Below, one piece after another: positions 1 through 12,400 of a stretch of DNA of 64,000 nucleotides. A model generated the notes under the pieces. It was not told the origin of the DNA and made no database searches. It saw nothing but the letters and a program-made list of their open reading frames with translations. The stretch covers positions 30,427,120 through 30,491,119 of the forward strand of contig NC_088778.1 of NCBI RefSeq assembly GCF_954871325.1, written 5' to 3'. How positions within the stretch are numbered: position 1 is the first letter of the stretch; every line of letters begins with the position of its first letter. A program made the translations under genes and the position numbers. This stretch comes from Gordionus sp. m RMFG-2023. Lineage: Eukaryota; Nematomorpha; Gordioida; Chordodea; Parachordodidae.

Positions 1-189
1 TAATTAAAAATTTACGAGAAAAATCAATTTAATTTATAAAGAAATTTGTAATTGAGAAAGGGGAAAAAAAGTTTTTTTATTAATCACGAATATAAATGGG
101 AATAAAAAAAAAGTACATGATATTTCTTAATTTGAGAAATAAGAAAAAAAAAATTCTAAATATATAAGGAAAGAGGAAAAAGATCTAGA

Positions 190-850
190 TTATTCCGGTT
201 GTCCGATGAATGAACCATGAACATATGAAATTAGATTTTATGATCTGAATTTCTATGCCTTAACGTGAGTAGACGCTCCTTTTGGGCCTCCTGATTAAGT
301 TCTTAAGACTCTGCCACGCTTTTTAAGGTTAAGAGCCTGGCTTCCAAGGATGTTATAGTCTGGAGGGTGGGGGGGGGGGGGGGGGGGGGGGTTAGTTAGA
401 CTTACTGGCTTCTTGCACTTGGTGCACTTTATGAGACGGAGGCTTTCACATTTAAGCGAATGGCTACTGCAAAGCTGAATTCTTGGTTTGACAGATCGAG
501 ATTAAGATTTTTGGAGGGAATAAGTATTCATACCGAGAACCTTGATTGAAAGAAGCTAGTAAAGCGTGATCTTCAGACATCAGGGTTGAAAAGAGGTAAT
601 CAACGGATCTTGAGATTATCGGATTATCCCAACCCTTTTATTTATGGGAGGCTGGAGGTTGACATTCATCTCCGACTAAGGCTTCCCATATGATATAGGC
701 TTCGTCAAGCAACCCATCTGGCAAGGACAGGTGATCAGTTATTATTTTGGAACTAGCCAATCCGGGCGAGAATGGGTGATCGTAACTCTATGCCTTCTTT
801 ATTGCAGGGGAGAGTGGCTTGATGCCATGAATTGGAGTTAAATTTGAGAT
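190..850 (-). mobile_element. Decayed LINE-like reverse-transcriptase element, 3' region
   Basis: Richer in G+C than its surroundings. On the minus strand broken frames read pieces such as YEYLFPPKIL and AVAIRLNVK, resembling the region after the polymerase domain in the same retroelement family seen at 34030-35710. No intact ORF. A run of 23 G (369-391) interrupts it. Confidence 0.4.
369..391 (+). repeat. Poly-G run of 23
   Basis: 23 consecutive G, unusual in such AT-rich DNA; shorter G or C runs recur at 1807-1819, 27285-27294, 47639-47648 and 48876-48887. Confidence 0.95.
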
Positions 851-2319
851 TAGTTATTAAAGTTTTTTTTTCCAAATGATAAAAATTTATTTTAATTTAT
901 TAGAAAATTTATTTTTTGTGTTATATTATTTTTTTAATATATTTAATATTTATCGTTTTATATATTACTATTTAAACGGTAATTTTTTAATATAAAAAAA
1001 AATTATAATCATTATAAAAAATTAATTTGGGGAAATATTAATAATATTTTATAACAATTTGAATCATCTTTATCCAAGAATCAATTGTATAAATTGGAAA
1101 CAACATCTTTTATTTTAATTTGTAAGAAAAAATAATAATAAATAGTTTTTAAGGTTATATCTTTAACATAAATCTTTAACGCAAGTTGGCGTTAATTGCG
1201 ATAAAATATTTTTTTATAATTTAAAAAAAAATCGATTTTTTAATCGAATATGATATGGGTACAATATTACAAATCGTTTAAGAGTTAGTTTAAAATATCG
1301 ACAATCCACAAGGGTAAAAATCGTTTAAATAAGTTGATTTTTGAATGAGATAAAAAAAAAATTCTGCGTAATAGCTGAGAATTATAAAATCTTTGGAAGT
1401 CAGTATTTCGATAAATATGACCAATTTTCATTATTCTGTTAGGGAAAATATTCAAGTTTTTTTTAAAAAAAAAGTTGGTTTTAGAGGGTTGTAAGAAGGA
1501 TTTAGTTGGTCAAAAAAAATTTTTTTCACTAAATTATAATATTTCAAAGTTTCATCTGTCCGCCCAATTTTATATAATTTATATATTGTTAAAAAATGGT
1601 AAATTGTTTCTGTTACTACTTATTACATTTTTTTTTAAAGTAACGAGTTGGTTATATTTTCAAAAGTAACTATCTACATTGTAAGTTACTTTTGAAAATA
1701 TTTATATAACTCATAGTTGTTTTTTAAAAAATTTTGATCAAAGAACTTTAAATGAAAAAAGCAATTAATTAAAGATGTCATCAAACTGAGAAAAAATATA
1801 TGGCATGGGGGGGGGGGGGAATACAAAAATTATAGCCTATTTTGTATAATTCTCTGCTAATTCGCACCGCTACCCGGGAAACCCAGGGTAAGGTCAAAGA
1901 AATAGCGCGAGTTGAATAGGACGTATCTCACACCTCCATTTCAAAATTGTCATATCTCACTCAAAAAATATATTCTTATAAAGATTTAATATTTTTTAGA
2001 CAATTGTACTTTAAAAGCAAAAATTATCTTAAATATTATTTTTTTCATAAAAAATAAATCATAAAAATTCTGTTTTAAAAAACATGCAAAAAAATTAAAA
2101 ATTTAATATTTAAATTAAATAATTTAAAAAAAAAAAATTATATTAAAATGTTATTTTTTTGCTCTCAAACTCAAATGATTTTATCTTTTAAATAACTTTC
2201 TATAAAAAACGCGTCTAACTTTTCAGAAACGAAGTTTAGCATAAATCAAGTCAAAATATCTATAGTTTTTTTTTGTATTGATCATTTTTAAAAATGCTTG
2301 GAGTGTCGGTTCCTAGTAT
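851..2319. other. Gene-free AT-rich stretch
   Basis: Homopolymer-rich sequence with a 13-G run at 1807-1819. I see no exon, RNA gene or recognisable element apart from short GC-richer patches at 1860-1940. Confidence 0.6.
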
Positions 2320-2511
2320 TAGTTTTGTTAAACACTCAATATTTTGATTCAAAAAAATATTACCCAGGCCCTGAAGATTTTGGTCACAGATGCCACAAAG
2401 GGTTTGGACAACTTTTCGCGAAATCACCAGGTTTAGGCAATCATTTTTCTGGCTAAAATATAGAGTTAACCGTTTTTTAAAAATCGGCTTAAAAGCCGTT
2501 TAACAACACTA
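2320..2511. mobile_element. hAT-like MITE (GTTGTTAAACGG family), copy 1
   Basis: Palindromic non-autonomous element ending in AGCCGTTTAACAACACTA, flanked by near-perfect 8 bp duplications CCTAGTAT / CCCAGTAT. Eight-base target duplications fit hAT-superfamily insertion. Confidence 0.75.
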
Positions 2512-2853
2512 CCCAGTATACCCCTCGGGGACTAATAAAATTTTTATTTGGCCCTAATAATAACAAAAAACGCTACTAAAATTATGTTAGTAAATTAATC
2601 CACAAGGGAATAATGATCATAAATTAACAATAAAATGGAGAAAAAGAGTGTAAAGAAAGGAAAATAATTAAAGTAAATAAGATTTATAGGTTATTTTCTA
2701 AAATAAATACGCGAAAGTTTCATAAACGGAAAAAATAAAAAGATGGAAATTATAACATTGTTATCATTTTTATATCTGTAAAAAAAGAAAAAAATATGAT
2801 TAAAATTTAATATAAAATATCTCTTTTATATTTAGCTTTTTTAAAATTAGAAC

Positions 2854-3789
2854 TTATTTCAATAAAAGTTTTTTTTTGTTTTTTGTTTGTTTGAAACCTT
2901 TTCCCGAGGGAGGGCACAACAACGTAACATTGTCTCCTTCGTTCGCGTCGGCTAAAGTCAAGATTTCATTAAGATTATTTCTCTTTCGGCTTTCATCATT
3001 ATTATTATTATTTTTATTATTAACATTATTATTATTATTAAGGCAAACGTTACAAATTTCATCTTCCAATCGATAAATATTTTCTCGACTGGTCAAATAA
3101 TCCTCCATTATCATTTTATCGCCACTTATCTCCTTATCATTCTTTCGAACAATGTCTTCATCATCATCGTCAAATTTATTTTGTTCTATTTTACCATAGT
3201 AAAAATCGTCGTATACATAATTATCATTTTTTTTCCTATTATTCCCTTCCACGTCTAGCGTGGTATTTCGATGTTCATCATTAATAATAACACCCATTTG
3301 TGGCCACTCTACCATGCCTCTCCCCGTAGTTTTCGATTTTTTCCCCCCTCCATCATTATAATTATTATTATTATAATTATCGCGATTATATTTTGAATGG
3401 TGATGTATTAAAAAGGGTATTTTGGTCGATAAAAAATGGGAAAATGACGGGGAATATCGATTATTAACATCATTACTACTACTATTTTGTTCCCCGATTG
3501 TGTTTATTATTTCGTGGTGCAATAATTTTTCGGGAAATTTTATGTCGTTATTTTTACCCCCGTATTTTGCGACGCTCCTTCTTGATCCAATCATTTTGGA
3601 GAACGATGGTCTTTGACTCATCGAGGAACGGATGTTAGACGATACAGGGAATGGAATAATTTTTATCGGGGTGATAAAACCAGCTGTATTCATAGATGCC
3701 TTGTTTGTAGTAGTGGATGAGCCGTGAATATCATTTTTGGATAGATGCATTTCATGTTGGGTTACATCTTTCGCGATGGAATTAGACAT
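2854..3789 (-). CDS. Low-complexity 311-residue ORF, unrecognised
   Basis: An open frame of 311 codons is far longer than chance in this AT-rich background. The product is hydrophilic, with Asn-, Asp- and Ser-rich stretches (YNNNNYND, FDDDDED, KNNNNNDESRKR), His and Lys patches, and an ordered-looking C-terminus around ILTLADANEGDNVTLLCPP. I see no membrane segment, signal peptide or known domain. An acceptor-like TTTATGCAG at 3792-3800 sits just before the ATG, so this may be the 3' exon of a larger gene rather than a single-exon gene. Read that way it starts in phase 1, which would fit the phase 1 end of the EGF exon at 5741-5860, although nothing else joins them. Function unknown. Confidence 0.5.
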   Translation of the reverse strand: MSNSIAKDVTQHEMHLSKNDIHGSSTTTNKASMNTAGFITPIKIIPFPVSSNIRSSMSQRPSFSKMIGSRRSVAKYGGKNNDIKFPEKLLHHEIINTIGEQNSSSNDVNNRYSPSFSHFLSTKIPFLIHHHSKYNRDNYNNNNYNDGGGKKSKTTGRGMVEWPQMGVIINDEHRNTTLDVEGNNRKKNDNYVYDDFYYGKIEQNKFDDDDEDIVRKNDKEISGDKMIMEDYLTSRENIYRLEDEICNVCLNNNNNVNNKNNNNNDESRKRNNLNEILTLADANEGDNVTLLCPPSGKGFKQTKNKKKLLLK

Positions 3790-4439
3790 ATCTGCATAAA
3801 TTTACATTTCGAACATTTTTAATTTAGTTTAAAGATAAATAAGATAATACTGGAATTATACAGTTTTATATCGTCATGGTCTGAGGTCGATTCGGAGATG
3901 GTTTAATTCTTAAAATTTTTGGGTTACCTACTAAGCTAGCGACTTATATTAAAAAGGGTTCTGACTTCCGGTTTAACATTTTCAAAATGGTGGTTCTGGT
4001 TTTTCCGTTCTTTTAAGGTAGTTCTGGATTTCCGGTTCTCAATATTTTAATAATGGTTGTTCTGCTTCTCTAAATATTTTGTAAACGATAGTGACAAATA
4101 AACCCTCAGAAATCACTTTTTTAAAAAAATAAATAATATAAGACAGGTGTTCCTGGAAATTTTAAAATGGATTCTGGTTCTTAGTTTTAAATAGAAGATT
4201 CTAGATTATGTTTCCTGTTTCTAGATTTTTCCCGGTTCCCTTCCCATTCCAAACTCTGGCTTATAATTTTTTTTTTTTATTGAATTACTTTCTATTTTTA
4301 AAATTTTATGGCAGATCTTATAAAAATGATACCCCCTAATCATATTTTTGGGCAAACATATATGTAACTCTCCCTCCCCCCTCCCCACATTCCAAAAATG
4401 CGTCATTATTAGTGATGCATAATTCTTTAAAAAAACGAC

Positions 4440-4625
4440 ACGCTCAATATATTAACCAAGAAAAATATCGCTTGAGCCTCTAGATTTTAGATGTCCAAAC
4501 CTTTGTGCCTTCTATGAGGAAAAATCTTCCGGCTCGCACAATTGTTTTCTGGATGGAATACTGAAGTTAGCCGTATTTTAAAAATCGGCTCAATTGTAAG
4601 TAGCGACTTTGTGTCACTAGATACT
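4440..4625. mobile_element. Diverged MITE, GTTGTTAAACGG family
   Basis: Retains the family core: CTCAATAT...AAAAATATCGCTTGAGCCT, GTCCAAACCTTTGTGCC, and the right half TTAGCCGTATTTTAAAAATC. The ends are eroded. Confidence 0.6.
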
Positions 4626-5071
4626 ACATTTAAATAACCAAATCTTTAATTTAAATACAAAATAATTAAAATAATCAATATAAACTTAATAACTCAAAAT
4701 AATTTTTCCGATCTCCGAGCTATCACACCCTCCCCCCCTCCTCCCTTAAATAATAGTAGTAGGTATGTTTTATAACCTACAAAATATTTGCACTATTCGT
4801 TTTCGGTTTTTAATTGCAAATTGAATAATTTTATATTTGTATCCGAAAGAAATAATAAAATATTAGATTCGATTTGTCGAATATTTGATTCGATTCGATT
4901 CGTCGAATATTAGAGAATTGGATAAAATTAAATTCTATATTTTTTTTTAAAAAAAATAAATAAATAAAAAGTTTTAACAAGGAGCGCTATAAATAATTAA
5001 GAATAAATTCAAATATGAAAAAATCTACGATTATAATTTTAAAAATTATTTTAGAAATTATTTCGAATAAT

Positions 5072-5281
5072 AGATTTTAAAAAAAATTTTAAAACGGCTA
5101 ACTCAATATTTTATCCAGAAAAATATTACGCAAGCCTAAAGATTTTGCTCATACGTGGCACATAGGATTGAACATCTATTAGCGAAATCTAGACACTTAG
5201 GCAATATTTTCCTGGCTATAATGTTGACCTGAGCTAGCCGTTTTTAAAAATCGGCTCAAATCGAGCCGTTTAACAACACTA
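5072..5281. mobile_element. MITE, GTTGTTAAACGG family
   Basis: Left half GGCTAACTCAATATTTTATC and right half GAGCCGTTTAACAACACTA pair as long inverted repeats; the left tip is degraded, so the start is approximate. Confidence 0.7.
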
Positions 5282-5740
5282 CCATAGATAATATATTTTC
5301 CTTGCCGAATATCGTTTTAGATATATCGCAGGTATACTATACTACTAACCAAGCAAAGTTTATAATGTTCTTCATGATAAAAAAATCTGTAGATTTTGAT
5401 CTCTTGAAGAGTTGATCTCCGAAGAATTTTGGCTCAAAATTTTGGGCAAAATAAAATCTTCAGAAAGATTTTTTTAAAAATATTTAATCGCAATCAAAAT
5501 ATCTATATTTTAAAAATGGCTTCCACCACCCCTCATTCTTTCCCAAAAATTAACTAAGACAAAGTTGTTTCATAAAATAGAGTTAGAACAATATAATAGT
5601 CATAAGACGCTGCCTCCTTCATTTTATCGTTCTTCTTGTGATAGTTAATTCTTGATTGTGATATTATAACATATTTTACTTTCCTCAAAAAAATTTTAAA
5701 GTTTTTATTCATAATTTTATAGGAAAAATTGAAACTTTAC

Positions 5741-5860
5741 CTTTGCAGAAGTATCCATCTTCCGCTAAATCGTAACCAACAAAACAGTCACATTCAAAGA
5801 TTCCCTTATCAACGTCTAAACAGATTTGAGAACACAAATTATTTTCACTCAGGCAGTCAC
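5741..5860 (-). CDS. EGF-like domain exon (symmetrical phase 1-1)
   Basis: A 120 bp exon between acceptor TAATATAG and donor AAAG|GTAAAG encodes one complete EGF-like module: DCLSENNLCSQICLD through CDCFVGYDLAEDGYFC, with cysteine spacing C-x6-C-x3-C-x9-C-x-C-x12-C. The Asp and Gly/Tyr positions resemble the calcium-binding/cEGF subtype of extracellular receptors and matrix proteins. Phase 1 at both ends is the classic arrangement for shuffled EGF exons. The rest of the gene is not identifiable: the candidate exon at 9294-9450 lies upstream on the same strand and its phase would fit, and the 311-residue ORF lies downstream. The intron before it carries a very long CCTT-type pyrimidine microsatellite. 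Confidence 0.8.
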
Positions 5861-5943
5861 CTATATTAAAAAAAAATTGTGTTGAATTATATATTCCTAA
5901 AATGAACACGACTTATGAGATGATTTATATTTTTTAAGAAATA

Positions 5944-6435
5944 AAAGAAAGAAAGGAAGGAAGGAAGGAAGGAAGGAAGGAAGGAAGGAAGGAAGGAAGG
6001 AAGGAAGGAAGGAAGGAAGGAAGGAAGGAAGGAAGGAAGGAAGGAAGGAAGGAAGGAAGGAAGGAAGGAAGGAAGGAAGGAAGGAAGGAAGGAAGGAAGG
6101 AAGGAAGGAAGGAAGGAAGGAAGGAAGGAAGGAAGGAAGGAAGGAAGGAAGGAAGGAAGGAAGGAAGGAAGGAAGGAAGGAAGGAAGGAAGGAAGGAAGG
6201 AAAGGAAGGAAGGAAGGAAAGAAGGAAGGAAGGAAGGAAGGAAGGAAGCAAGGAAGAGAAGGAAGGAAGGAAGGAAGGAAGGAAGGAAGGAAGGAAGGAA
6301 GGAAGGAAGGAAGGAAGGAAGGAAGGAAGGAAGGAAGGAAGGAAGGAAGGAAGGAAGGAAGGAAGGAAGGAAGGAAGGAAGGAAGGAAGGAAGGAAGGAA
6401 GGAAGGATAGAAGGATAGAAGGATGGAAGGATGGA
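5944..6435. repeat. (GGAA)n microsatellite, about 490 bp
   Basis: Nearly pure GGAA units with a few interruptions around 6200-6255 and GGAT variants after 6406. On the minus strand it reads as a pyrimidine-rich TTCC tract starting about 85 bp upstream of the EGF exon acceptor. Long frames across it (FLPSFLPS repeats) are artefacts. Confidence 0.98.
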
Positions 6436-9293
6436 AAGAAAGTATCAATATATATATCCTTAAAGATTTCTCTGAAGATCATTGGAAATTAACAAAAGAA
6501 AATAGATAATTATTGTCAAAAATTAAATATTTAATAAAACAATGATTAAAAATTTTGCAAATTTTATATTAATAATATTTAAAAATTCGATATATAATTA
6601 AAATGTTAAAAGAAGAACCTATACAAACTAACGATAAAAATAATAATATCCAAATAACATTGGGACAATACAATCCTATCCCCCTATTAACATATCTCAC
6701 TACCCCAAATGGAATCTCCATCTTCTGTTGCTAATCGCTAAAAAACCTTCTTTCAGTAAAATGGTTCTAATCTCCAAGATTTTACATCAGATCAGTATGG
6801 CAACTTGTAGATCGTTAATCATTGTAACATGTGAAATTTTTCTAATAGATGAAGCTAGTAGAAACTTCTAGTAATAATGTAAACAGTTTTTTTTAATATA
6901 TATTTATCATTAGGTTAGGCTACCACCATCCAAATTACCCCGATCCATGAATATCTAAGGGTACAATTCTATCGTCCCACACCCCTGCACTAGAGGACCC
7001 TGGTAGGTAATGTCGTTTCTTTTTGTCAAAGCAATAAAATAAAGAGACATAAGAAATTTTCCTAAATAACGCCTCAAATTAAAATCATAAATTTACTAAA
7101 AGGATAAAAATAATAATTCAATAAAAAAATTTAACCTTGAAATGCCGCCTCAAAATATTTTTTGGAATATCTGGAGTTGCCGGGAAATGCAGATATTTTC
7201 GCGCCATACAATGAATAGTAAATTATGGCCGCCATTTTGAAAACTATCAAGATTTTTGAGAATCTCAGCCGATTATACATGAATGGAATAAAACTCTACC
7301 GATTATTGTGTAAAACACAAAATAAATTTTTTAAAAAGTCCTTTGTATATAAAAATACAATTTAATTTTGCTAATTCATCGAAAAATATTTTGAACTCTT
7401 TTTATATATATAAAAATAATATTTTTTTTATAAATATGATCATAATCAATGGATATAATATTTTATTACATAGAAATTAATTTTAAGTTAAAAATAAAAA
7501 ATGTAATAAATTTTTTTTTCATATAGCTTGTGAATTGTTTTGTGACCATTGGAAATTTTATAGATAACAGTTTTTAAATATAATTATAAAAAAAATTTTT
7601 TTATATATTAATAATAAATTATTATTTTTTCCCCCGATATTACAAGTTATACAAGAATTGGTGGAAAAAAGAAAGAAAGAAAGAAAAAGGAAGAAAGAAA
7701 AAAGGAAGAAAGAAAGAAAGAAAGAAATAGTAAATTTATTTAAAATTAATAATATCCAGGCTAGTCAAACCTTCGATCGCGACAAACCATTTGATCCCAT
7801 TTTTAAAAATTTTAACCTATTTTTATTTTATATTTTATTTCTATAAATTGAAGTAAATTAAATCATATTAAATTTTTATATAAAATATAAAAAAATTTTG
7901 AGATAAAAAATTATATAATTTCTATTAATTTTAAATAAAAAAAATTATTAATAAAGAGTGAAAGTCTGCGAAGGCTTGGGTGCGCTTTGGTACATAAAAA
8001 TTTTTTTATTAGATAGGTTGCCCATCCCACTAAATTTTTCCAGACTAGAACCGGACCATTATAATTCATTTTACAAAATTTTCTCGGTCCGATCCGTTAT
8101 AATGCCCAGCCCGGCCCGTAAAAATTTACAAAAAGTCAGACCCATCCCAGCCCGTTAAAGTTTTACGAAAACTCCGCTTCAGCCCGTTATATTTTTATTT
8201 ATGAATTTACCAGCCCGTCGCATTTTTTTCTAATTTTTTTCTTCCCAATGTCAACTAATGGCGTTTATATCTCACCTTTATGACTATCTATTCCCATAAC
8301 AACCGTTTTATAACATTAATTGGGTTTGATAATCTATTTGCGCATTTGTAATTAAATTCGTATCATAAATTAATTGTTTAATTTTTTTGCGGAATTTACT
8401 ATATTTATTATTTAGAGAATTAATATTTTAGTTTAGACCAAACTCTTAAAAATAATATAAAGAATACTAATATATGGTAATTTATTTCGAAAATAAAATA
8501 GTATTAATCAAAATAAGAAATATTAAGCTTGAAATTTAAAAAAAAAATATATTAAAAATAATGTTAATGTCAGGACTATTAAAATTTTATATAAGAATAA
8601 GGGACTTGGGCGACCCTGAGTGATATTTTATGTTTAAATTGTCCGGTAGACCGGCTATGTCGGCTATAGTTTTTTAGGCGGACCTGGGCAAACTTTGCAG
8701 ATTTATAATATAGAGTTTAATTTATATAAGAAAGTTTGTACTTGTTTGTATAATTTGACAAACAAACATTCATTATTGTCAATATATTATTTTACTCCTG
8801 ATTTGTAAACAAGTTCACGTGGGGGCTTACTAAACCAGGGTATTATGAATCACGAATACATCATTAGAAGATGCCATTTTAAATTTACATTTTATCTTCA
8901 GTTATTTTATATTACTTATCTCAAATTTCATGAAATATTTTAGGAAAAAAAAAATGCAAAGAAACAAGTATTTTATATGTCGACTGTTTTAAAATAAAAT
9001 GATCAAGTAATTTGTTATATGCGGCAGCATCCCATTTTAAGCACCGTCAAATTTAGCGTTAATCAAAGCCAACACTGAACAAGATTCTATGGAAGCCGAC
9101 ATTAATGAGCTCAACTTGAGAATTAAATTTCTAGCTCAACCCACACGCATTATAACCGGCGCAATATAAATTCGTGAGCTTTATTTCACGCTAATGGACT
9201 AGCGGAATCTTTTTATATAAAAATTTTTCTAACGATTCTGACCAATGCGCCAGGCGATCTTAACTTTAACTTAAAGTTATTCATGACACTTAC
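6436..9293. other. Gene-free stretch with low-complexity tracts
   Basis: Holds an AAAG/AAAAAG purine tract at 7660-7728 and a GGCCCG/CAGCCCGTT-rich dispersed repeat at about 7960-8230. The rest is AT-rich with no recognisable exon. Confidence 0.5.
7960..8230. repeat. Dispersed CAGCCCG/GGGCTGG-type repeat
   Basis: Short GC islands (CCCAGCCCGGCCCGTAA, CCCATCCCAGCCCGTTAA) separated by A/T runs; similar texture recurs at 16148-16527, 21720-21980, 22440-22500 and 26910-27200. Probably relatives of the hAT-like element at 16148-16527. Confidence 0.45.
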
Positions 9294-9450
9294 CTGAGAT
9301 TCTGCACGACGCATAATCGTCTAGTTGGCAAATTAAATAATTTCCAATGAAAATGATATTGCATATTTTTTCAATATCGCAAATATTAAATAAATGCTTT
9401 TTGCAATCAAAAAAGCAAGAATCGTGAAATTTATAACCGTGAATATACAC
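9294..9450 (-). CDS. Candidate Cys-rich exon
   Basis: A consensus donor CTCAG|GTAAGT ends an open stretch of 52 codons reading VYIHGYKFHDSCFFDC, then IFIGNYLICQLDDYASC: six cysteines spaced C-x3-C-x7-C-x5-C-x10-C-x7-C. It ends in phase 1, the phase needed to join the EGF exon at 5741-5860 on the same strand. The cysteine pattern does not match EGF or LDL-A. An overlapping frame reads as a hydrophobic stretch, so this could be chance. Confidence 0.25.
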
Positions 9451-12400
9451 CTCGTAATATTGGTATTTTTTTTGTATTTATAACATATATTTGTAATACA
9501 ACAATTTATATAATGTTTTCTTTGTCATATTAATGCAAAAAAAACAGTTACTTTCACCTTTATAACTAAGTTTCAAAGAGGGCAATATGTTTCTGGAAAG
9601 ATATACCAATATGGGATTTTAAAAAAAATTATTATATAACAAATCGAAACTTATTTTCAAAATGTAGGAAAAAATTTGGATATAAACATAGGGAAAGTTG
9701 ATTTTTTTTTTCTTCAAATAAACGTTGCCAAAATTTTTAGCAAGGCTTTGAAACAATATATTTGGGATTAAATGAACGTTGATAATCTTTTCTTTTCACA
9801 AACATTGGATTAATTCATTAGAATGAAGTTACACTTATCAATAAATGTTTCTTATTTGGTAATAAATCGGATGCATTTTTTAGATTCAACACCCCACCCC
9901 ATCCCCCGTCTCCCTTCTAGTTGGAGCAAAAAAATAATTACATTTCAGGTCAATATATAAAAATATAGATCTGACACTAGAATTTTTAAATTTTTACTAG
10001 TGGCCAAAGTGTTTCCCTCGAATATAATCTAAAATGTATCTGAATATTTCCAACAATCTTAGTAAAGTGCAGTACAAAACCCCAAATTCACTTCAGAAAT
10101 ATTTTTTTTGTAAAGATTTACCTTCCCTCGATATTTAATAGTTTGTGCAATGCCCAAAAAAAATAATCTAAGCTTAATTTAATTTTACACAATTCTTAAA
10201 GAGCTACGAATTGTTTTTGCCAAAAGGCTTAAATATACCCAGATATTCCTATTAAAACTGGGAGAAAAAAAGGTCCTAAACTTAAATATATAAATAAAAT
10301 ATTTTAAAAAAAACTCCTTTTTTATTCTGTTATATTATATTATATACTGATATATAATGTACTTTGTTTGATTGATTAATTTTCACTGTATATCCCTTAA
10401 TTAAAACAAGAAGAAAAAGGATAGAAAGAAAAAAAATATAATGATACAAATTTATGGTGAACAAATAAACTAAATCGAATTGAGTATAGGTAAAATAAAA
10501 ATTTTAACTCGGTAAAATCTATTTTTTTTACTTTAACATATTTAACTCACGTTTTAAAGCCAACATAGCAAATAACTTACGATAATACCTAGACTGAGGT
10601 GCATCAGCTGGGGACGCCATTTTGGTAATCCATATCATTTTTAAAAAAGAGGCCAATTTATTCCTATGTCTTGACTCAAACTTTATTTAAAGAATTGCCT
10701 GATCATCGAGATAATAAGGACATGTTATCAATTTTAATAGTTAGGTTTTTAACATGAGAATAATTACTATATGGGTTATCAAAATGGCGGGCCCAGCTGA
10801 TTTACATTCAACGACCCTTTCAAATGGCATTGTTATGAATGTATGGTCAGTCTAGTTATTATTATTATATGTCATTGCAACATAGGAAAGCCGGATGAAG
10901 GAGAGTAAAGAAAAAAAAAATTTTTAGGATAAATTGATAAATTATTTTAATCAAGTATGCAAAGAACTTCAACTTTTTTTAAGGATAAAATAAAAAATAA
11001 GTGGAAATTTTCAGAAAAAAAAAAAAATAATTAATGTTAATCAGATTAAAAATATTTTTTTCGAGATTAAAAAAATATAAGAAGGAATTTTTCGGAATAA
11101 AATTAGAATAAATTTTTTTTTTTATATAATTTATTGAGTCTTCAGACACCGAAAATTATTTTTTTCATGAATAAAATATTTAATTTTATAATAAATACAA
11201 ATCTCTTATATATATTTTTTTAATTTTTAATGAGATAAATTGCTTATATATTTTATGAATATGAATATGAAAGGGGGGAGGGGAGGGAGAGGGTCGTTCA
11301 CATTTTAAAAAGAGATAAATTTATGTAAAACGAGAAAGCTTAGAGGGAAAAAAAGGAATGAACGAAAGAGGGAGGGAATCAATGATAATCATATATTATA
11401 TCTCTGTAAGATTCCTGTTTAGGCTGAATTCAGGAGAAAAAAAGGATTTATTTGAAATTAAAAATTTAGCAATTTTTTTAACTATCTTCTTTGGCAATCG
11501 AATCTTCGTCCAATCGTTTTTCACGAGAGAATAATAAATTAAACGCAAGAAGCCAAATTTACACCCACACTCCTGAAAGATATATGAAGATAAATTGCTT
11601 CTACCCCTTTCATGATACTTCTAACAAACTTTTTAAATTGCATAGCACCCAATTAACCCTTCTTTCTTTTTATATATATATATATTCTAATTAATAGTTA
11701 TTAATATTTATAGAGTATCATGAGAATAAAAATATTACTCATGTTCGTAACAATTTAAATAGTGTCAGACGTATAGCTAACCCCGTGTGAGGCAAATATA
11801 CAAAGCTAACAAAATGCCAATTAAATTCAATTTTTTTTAAAAAAAGCAACATTTATTTCATGAAGTTAAGAAGCCAATTATAGGTTTGAGTTAAATGGCA
11901 GATAATCTGAAAAAGACATCTACTCAAAAAAGACCTTTTAAGGAAATCGATAATAATTTTTTTTTTTTTTGCATTAGAAATCAACAAATTAATTTAAGTA
12001 GAAATAGTATTTTATGCAATATTTTCCAAAAATCATTGATAATGTAAATCATTAAATATTTTACCCCTTAAGTGGACATTGACGATATAACAAAATATGA
12101 AGTTATAAAATTTGTCAAAGCTAGACAAGATATATTGACAGTTGTCAAATATTAATTCACATAGATTGTATTATTGCATAGATATTTTTAAAAAGGTGTC
12201 ATGCGCAATATAGTTACTAGGCTTTTTATAAATTTAATCATAACAGGCTCTACTATTGTTTATCTTTGTTATCTGCGAGTCCCAAACTTCCCCTATGTTT
12301 CATGATAATTAGAAATAAATTCCCTTATCGTTCTTCTTAGTGACCTAACAAGGAGAGCCTTACAAGGAGCGATTCGGATCAATCGGACAGACATTCTTTC

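Larger units (their letters stand above)
3800..5740. other. Non-coding stretch with two MITE copies
   Basis: AT-rich DNA containing diverged MITE copies (about 4440-4625 and 5072-5281), a CT-rich patch at 4367-4388 and GATTCGATTC-type short repeats at 4864-4915. No exon recognised. Confidence 0.55.

Noticed and set aside
5897-6482. Two long minus-strand frames of FLPS repeats
   Set aside because: Produced entirely by the GGAA microsatellite, which is open in several frames.
7658-7846. Lys/Arg/Glu-rich 62-codon frame
   Set aside because: Purine AAAG tract translated in an open frame; not coding.
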